Source: Indioceanicola profundi (GTDB lineage: Bacteria > Pseudomonadota > Alphaproteobacteria > Azospirillales > Azospirillaceae). From it: a stretch of 64,000 nucleotides of DNA. Below, piece after piece: positions 60,240 to 64,000 of this stretch. The notes under the pieces were generated by a model. That model was not told the DNA's origin and made no database searches. It worked only from the letters and a program-made list of their open reading frames with translations. The translations under genes and the position numbers were made by a program. The first letter of the stretch is position 1. Each line of letters starts with the position of its first letter. The DNA lies in the NCBI RefSeq assembly GCF_003568845.1, contig NZ_CP030127.1, positions 886,001-950,000 on the forward strand, written 5' to 3'.

Positions 60240-60596
60240 ATGCGCATCCTTTTCATTCCGGTCCTCTGTGCTCTGGCTATGGGTGCGGCGACCGCCGATG
60301 CCGGTGAGCGCAGGCGTCATTTCGACCGCGGCCACTTCCACGGGCAGCAGTACGGTCAGCATTTGATCGTGCCGCCCGGTTCCCGGGTCATCGTCATTCC
60401 GCCTCGGGAAGGTCGTCACGGGTATTGGTCCGACCGCCGGCCCGACCGTCATGACTGGCGCGGCATGCGGCGGGACTTCGGCCATGGAGGGCCGGGCTTC
60501 GGCCTGCACGACCGTGGACGCCGGTTCACGACGCCCGGCTTCAGCTCTGGCTGGGTAACCACCCGGCCGGAGCCGGGACGCCGGCGCGGCTGGTAG
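60240..60596 (+). CDS. Small secreted His/Arg-rich protein
   Basis: The 118-residue product has a signal peptide (MRILFIPVLCALAMGAATADA) and a mature part rich in Arg, His, Gly and Asp (RRRHFDRGHFHGQQYGQHL, later RPDRHDWRGMRRDFGHGG). It has almost no hydrophobic core apart from LIVPPGSRVIVIPP, which may be a short beta hairpin. AGGAGG precedes the ATG by seven bases. No family is recognised. The composition would allow metal or polyanion binding in the periplasm. Confidence 0.7.
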   Translation: MRILFIPVLCALAMGAATADAGERRRHFDRGHFHGQQYGQHLIVPPGSRVIVIPPREGRHGYWSDRRPDRHDWRGMRRDFGHGGPGFGLHDRGRRFTTPGFSSGWVTTRPEPGRRRGW

Positions 60597-60602
60597 TGCA
60601 GG

Positions 60603-61793
60603 TTATTTCTCGGCGACCTGCCTGCGCAGCTTCAGGAGGTCGAAGGCCTGTGCCATTTGAACGTCGCCGGCCGGGTCCGGTCTGGCGCCCCACTGGACCG
60701 GCGGCGCATTATCGCTGCCGATGACGATGTCCGGCGCGATACCAGACTGGTGGATGGAGCGGCCACGGGGCGTGAGATAGCGCGCCGTCGTCAGCTTTAT
60801 CGCCCCGCCGGGAAAGCGCCGCGTGGTCTGGATCACGCCTTTGCCGTAGGTCTTGCGCCCGACCACGAGGGCTCTCCCATTCTCCTGAAGGGCGGCGGTC
60901 AGGATTTCGGAGGAGGAAGCCGTGCTGGCGTTGACCAGCACCACGATTGGCAGGCCGTGGACGAGGTCTCCAGCCTTGGCTTCGACGACCTCCTCCTTCT
61001 GGCGGTCCTGCACCGTCATGATGCGGCCGGCATCAAGGAGGGCATCCGCTACATGCACCGCTGCGCGAACCAGCCCGCCGCGATTGCTCCGCAGGTCCAG
61101 AACAAGCCCGCGCGCGTCCGGCAGAGCCTGGATGGCAGCAATGGCAGCGTCGAAGCCGGGCTTCGTCTGGCCGTCGAAGGCCGCGATCCGCATATAGGCG
61201 ACGCCGTCCATCGCCTGCCAGGTGACAGACGGAATCGTGAGGGTTTCGCGGGCCAGTGTCCGCTCCAGCCGTTCGGCGCCGTTCCGCCCGAAGGCTATGG
61301 TGACTGCGCTTCCCTCATCTCCCCGAAGCAGCTTGCCGACAGCGGCCGGTTCCATTCCCTCCAGCGGCTGGCCATCAATGCTGACAAGACGGTCGTTCGG
61401 CTGAAGCCCGGCGGCGTAGGCCGGCGTATCCGGGAATACTTCCGCAATCACGAAACCGTCACCCTCCCTCCGGAAGCGGATGCCGATGCCAACTCCGGCA
61501 CCGGCATTGACGTCCTGCATGGCTTCGTACTGGGCGGGATCGAGGAAGCGAGACCAGGGATCACGGCTGCTGATGGCGCCGACCGCCGCCTCCGCCAGCT
61601 CGCGGGTGGAAATCTGGTCCACATAGTTTTCCCGGACGGTGCGGAGCGCCCGCATGATGATCTTCATCGCCTCCGCCTCGTCCAACTCGGCCCGCATCTG
61701 CGCGGGCTGGGAGGCCGCAGGTTCGGCCGGGGACTGGATCGGATACGCCAGCAGCAGCAAAGCAGCGGAGAGGGAGGCGAGTCGCAGTCTCAT
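60603..61793 (-). CDS. S41-family carboxy-terminal processing protease
   Basis: The 396-residue protein has a signal peptide, a PDZ domain (about 125-205; GVGIGIRFRREGDGFVI and GLQPNDRLVSIDGQPLEGM) and an S41 peptidase domain with LVLDLRSNRGGLVRAAV, the catalytic Ser in NASTASSSEIL and Lys in GRKTYGKGVIQT. ATG 61793 heads the signal; the ORF runs ten codons further upstream. CtpA-type proteases trim periplasmic proteins. It is convergent with the small secreted gene, with stops 7 bp apart. Confidence 0.92.
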   Translation of the reverse strand: MRLRLASLSAALLLLAYPIQSPAEPAASQPAQMRAELDEAEAMKIIMRALRTVRENYVDQISTRELAEAAVGAISSRDPWSRFLDPAQYEAMQDVNAGAGVGIGIRFRREGDGFVIAEVFPDTPAYAAGLQPNDRLVSIDGQPLEGMEPAAVGKLLRGDEGSAVTIAFGRNGAERLERTLARETLTIPSVTWQAMDGVAYMRIAAFDGQTKPGFDAAIAAIQALPDARGLVLDLRSNRGGLVRAAVHVADALLDAGRIMTVQDRQKEEVVEAKAGDLVHGLPIVVLVNASTASSSEILTAALQENGRALVVGRKTYGKGVIQTTRRFPGGAIKLTTARYLTPRGRSIHQSGIAPDIVIGSDNAPPVQWGARPDPAGDVQMAQAFDLLKLRRQVAEK

Positions 61794-62492
61794 AGCTTGT
61801 CCGACCGAGGAAGTTTGCCCCAAGCGGTTTCTTCACGCTGTCGCGCCATCGCGAAGCTTGGCCAAGAACTTCGGCAGTTACGGATGCACCGTATGGCTAC
61901 CAATCAGCCGAGCTATGAACGATACCGGCAAAATCCCGTGAAATATGCCGCACGCACGCACTTTTCCTTATGCATTATTCACTTACGCCATATCTCGTCT
62001 CCATGAGTGGTGCATTGGAAAGCACCTTTTCCAGGGTCTTTCCCTGTCGCTTCTGTCATTCTCGCAATGCAGCGTATCCGGTCTGCGTCGCAAGTTCCGC
62101 AATCCACTGGCAGCTAGCCGATTTCGACGTTTCCAGCGCGCCTAGCCCCGAATTGGAGCAAATAAGCGGTCGTCCTGACTCTGCCACTGTCCAGTGGGCG
62201 AGGCCAGCTAGGGTTCAGCGGTTCCGGTTTCGTCAGGATTAGAAGCGGAGGCCTGTAGAACCGCTTCCGCTGCGGAGTGAAAGCAGAACGACCAAACCCG
62301 CGAGCATGCCTCCGGTCACCGGCGCACTGGCGTCCGGATGCGTTCCCATCCAGGCATAATGGCTGAACCGCCCGCTATTAGCCGGCCCGTGCATTCCGAC
62401 GGTCGCACCAGCATGGGTCCACGTCACTGACATTCCAGGAACCCGCCTCCGGCACCTCTGTTGGCGAACGGCGCAACAGCGGAGAATTCGGA
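61794..62492. other. Intergenic region of about 700 bp
   Basis: No well-supported gene is seen. A 64-codon minus-strand frame (62239-62433), ending in a hydrophobic segment, has no good ribosome site. A hairpin-like GGTGC-8-GCACC lies near 62010-62030. An AT-rich part around 61920-61990 may be promoter DNA for the protease gene. The rest shows nothing. Confidence 0.4.
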
Positions 62493-63542
62493 ATGGAACC
62501 GGCAGCCGGCCCCGAGGATGTGGAAGCCAGCGTCTCCCTGATCTGGCAGACCATTGATGGACTGCTGGACGGCACCATAGCTTTCCTTCCCCGGATCGCC
62601 GTCGGGCTGGTCATCCTCGCCGTGTTCTGGTTCATCGGAAAGGCCGTCCGCGCTCTGATGCGCCGCAGCCTGAGGAATCACCCATCCAACAATCTCGGCG
62701 TGGTGGCCGGGCGGCTGGCGCAGTTGGGCATCGGGCTCTTCGGACTGCTCATCGCGGCCACGATCGCGTTTCCCTCTGTAAAGCCTGTGGACATGCTGGG
62801 ACTGCTCGGGGTCGGCAGCGTGGCTTTCGGCTTCGCCTTCAAGGATGTGCTTCAGAACTTCCTGGCCGGCATCCTGATCCTGCTCCGGCAGCCTTTCCGC
62901 ATCGGCGATCAGATCAAGTTCAAGGACTTCGAGGGCACGGTTGAGGCTATCGAAACGCGCACCACCAACATCCGCACCTATGACGGCCGCCGCGTCTTCG
63001 TTCCTAACGGGGAAATCTTCACCAGCGCCGTGACCGTAAACACGGCCTATGGATTCCGCCGGAGTGAACACGATATCGGGATCGGCTACGGTGACGACCC
63101 GCGTGAGGCCGCCCGCTTGATCGTGGAAACTTTGCGCGGTATCGACGGGGTCCGCCAGGACCCGCCGCCGGAGGCCATCGTAATGGCGCTGGATGGCTCG
63201 ACGGTGAATATCCGGGCCCGGTGGTGGGCCGAGTCCAAGCAGCACGACCAGATGCTGGTCCGCAGCGAAGTCGTTGCGGCGATCAAGGACACTTTGACCC
63301 GGGCCGGCATCGATCTGCCCTTTCCCACCCAGGTCGTTCTCTTCCATGACCAGACGGAGGAGACGGATGGGGACCGGACCCGCCAGCGGGAGGGTTGGCC
63401 GGCCGGAAAACATCCACCCAAGGCGCGGACCCTGCCTGGAACCATCGCCCGCCGGATGGAGTCCGGCTCGCGAGGCGAGGATGCGTTTGGCAATTCCGGA
63501 CCGTCACGGTCAGAACCCGGATACGCGGGAACGGCGGAGTAA
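62493..63542 (+). CDS. MscS-family mechanosensitive channel
   Basis: The 349-residue protein has three helices (about 30-52, 68-92 and 98-120), the third being the Gly/Ala-rich pore helix LLGVGSVAFGFAFKDVLQNFLAGI, followed by the beta domain (PFRIGDQIKFKDFEGTVEAIETRTTNIRTYDG) and VFVPNGEIFTS. This is the small MscS type that releases solutes on osmotic down-shock. The last 50 residues are a hydrophilic tail not found in E. coli MscS. Confidence 0.93.
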   Translation: MEPAAGPEDVEASVSLIWQTIDGLLDGTIAFLPRIAVGLVILAVFWFIGKAVRALMRRSLRNHPSNNLGVVAGRLAQLGIGLFGLLIAATIAFPSVKPVDMLGLLGVGSVAFGFAFKDVLQNFLAGILILLRQPFRIGDQIKFKDFEGTVEAIETRTTNIRTYDGRRVFVPNGEIFTSAVTVNTAYGFRRSEHDIGIGYGDDPREAARLIVETLRGIDGVRQDPPPEAIVMALDGSTVNIRARWWAESKQHDQMLVRSEVVAAIKDTLTRAGIDLPFPTQVVLFHDQTEETDGDRTRQREGWPAGKHPPKARTLPGTIARRMESGSRGEDAFGNSGPSRSEPGYAGTAE

Positions 63543-63587
63543 TTGCCAATAGTCGGCGAGCGTCCGAGCTTTGGCAGGCGTACCAAG

Positions 63588-63794
63588 TCAGGCAGCAGCC
63601 CGGAAGTGGATGCGTCCATCCCGGCTAGCGCCATAGGCCTTTATCAGGGCGCTCCACTCGGGGCTCAGGATCATCTCGACCAGCTCTGAATCCGGAATAT
63701 CGGAAAGGTCCGGGCAACTCCGCATGACACGATAGATCTCATGGGCATGTGGGCTGAGAGTCGCAGGCGACAGGCTCATCGTTGCTGGCTTCAT
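63588..63794 (-). CDS. Small hypothetical protein, 68 residues
   Basis: The product (start MKPATMSLSPATLSPHAHEI) has one likely helical core, IYRVMRSCPDLSDIPDSELVEMIL, and no membrane segment. I do not recognise it. No strong ribosome site is seen before ATG 63794 or the in-frame ATG at 63779. Its upstream region carries two inverted repeats (separate entry), which favours a real, regulated gene. Confidence 0.45.
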   Translation of the reverse strand: MKPATMSLSPATLSPHAHEIYRVMRSCPDLSDIPDSELVEMILSPEWSALIKAYGASRDGRIHFRAAA

Positions 63795-63819
63795 GGCAAT
63801 CGGGTCCGTTCCCCAAGTT

Positions 63820-63862
63820 AATACCTCTTAAATGAGGGGTATTTGTATCGGAAATGTTTCCG
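63820..63862. promoter_or_regulatory. Two inverted repeats upstream of the small gene at 63588
   Basis: AATACCTC-TTAAAT-GAGGGGTATT (63820-63843, with a two-base bulge) is followed by CGGAAA-TG-TTTCCG (63849-63862, perfect arms). They lie 26-68 bp upstream of ATG 63794 in AT-rich DNA, where a promoter is expected. Confidence 0.4.
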
Positions 63863-63951
63863 GCGAGGGGTGGGGCCTGAACTCAGTAGCGCTAACACTT
63901 TTGAGAACGGGATGCGGCACCTGCGCAAAATCCGCCACTTTTGCTTTTAAT

Positions 63952-64000
63952 TCAGGCAAACTCGAAGCTGCCAATACCGGCTTTGGCCTCACCGCCTCTG
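63952..64000 (-). CDS. Possible C-terminal end of a gene entering from the right
   Basis: The minus-strand frame from the right edge reads RGGEAKAGIGSFEFA and stops at TGA (63952-63954). Only 15 codons are visible, so this is a guess based on an open, protein-like frame at the window edge. No family can be named. Confidence 0.25.
   Translation of the reverse strand, partial: RGGEAKAGIGSFEFA

Noticed and set aside
62239..62433. 64-codon minus-strand frame with a hydrophobic C-terminal segment
   Set aside because: No well-placed ribosome site, weak codon bias and no recognisable family; kept only as a remark on the intergenic region.

Overview
The window is about 65% G+C, with short intergenic gaps, many Tat-type (twin-arginine) signal peptides, and PAS/CHASE sensors beside TRAP transporters. 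This suggests a free-living alphaproteobacterium of the Rhodospirillales/Azospirillales type. That placement is an inference from gene content; there is no rRNA or tRNA in the window to confirm it. No CRISPR array was seen. Mobile DNA is limited to the end of an IS5-type element at the left edge.

Region 1 (1-8144) is a copper-centred cluster. It holds two adjacent, unusual multicopper oxidase genes, a SCO-type copper chaperone, a stand-alone TatA, a His/Met-rich DUF2946-type protein, a TonB-dependent receptor and a PepSY membrane protein. Each of the two oxidases has lost half of the usual copper ligands, and the halves they keep are complementary. Only the first carries a Tat signal. The simplest reading is a two-polypeptide oxidase exported as a complex and served by its own Tat and copper-delivery partners. 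This is the strongest candidate for an undescribed system here.

Region 2 (8275-19588) is mixed accessory content. It has a 1058-residue fusion (DUF1593 nucleoside-hydrolase-like domain, three beta-sandwich modules, SASA esterase), a catalase under a putative Irr/PerR-type box, a CHASE4 histidine kinase, an epoxide-hydrolase-like enzyme, an isoaspartyl peptidase lipoprotein, a LOG-type protein and a ChaC-type cyclotransferase.

Region 3 (19661-30402) is an alpha-glucan-to-trehalose locus. glgX (treX) diverges from a giant fusion of maltokinase, TreZ and MalQ, which overlaps treY. GlgX debranches glucan, TreY makes the terminal trehalosyl bond, TreZ releases trehalose and MalQ recycles short maltodextrins.

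Region 4 (30459-41219) has a soluble chemoreceptor with three tandem PAS copies, a decayed CHASE3 chemoreceptor with three lesions, a 32-residue membrane peptide, a YihY protein, a MATE gene with an early amber codon, an old-yellow-enzyme, YnfA, a canonical multicopper oxidase and an RBBP9-type hydrolase.

Region 5 (41235-47667) is the fructose PTS operon fruBKA with a divergent LacI-type regulator and two operator-like palindromes.

Region 6 (47684-63794) has a DUF2780-type protein, a serine hydrolase, TerC, a transporter-linked hybrid kinase (SSS-PAS-HK-REC) with a LuxR-type response regulator, a TakP-like TRAP transporter operon, a GlcG/HbpS-type protein, an S41 protease and an MscS channel.
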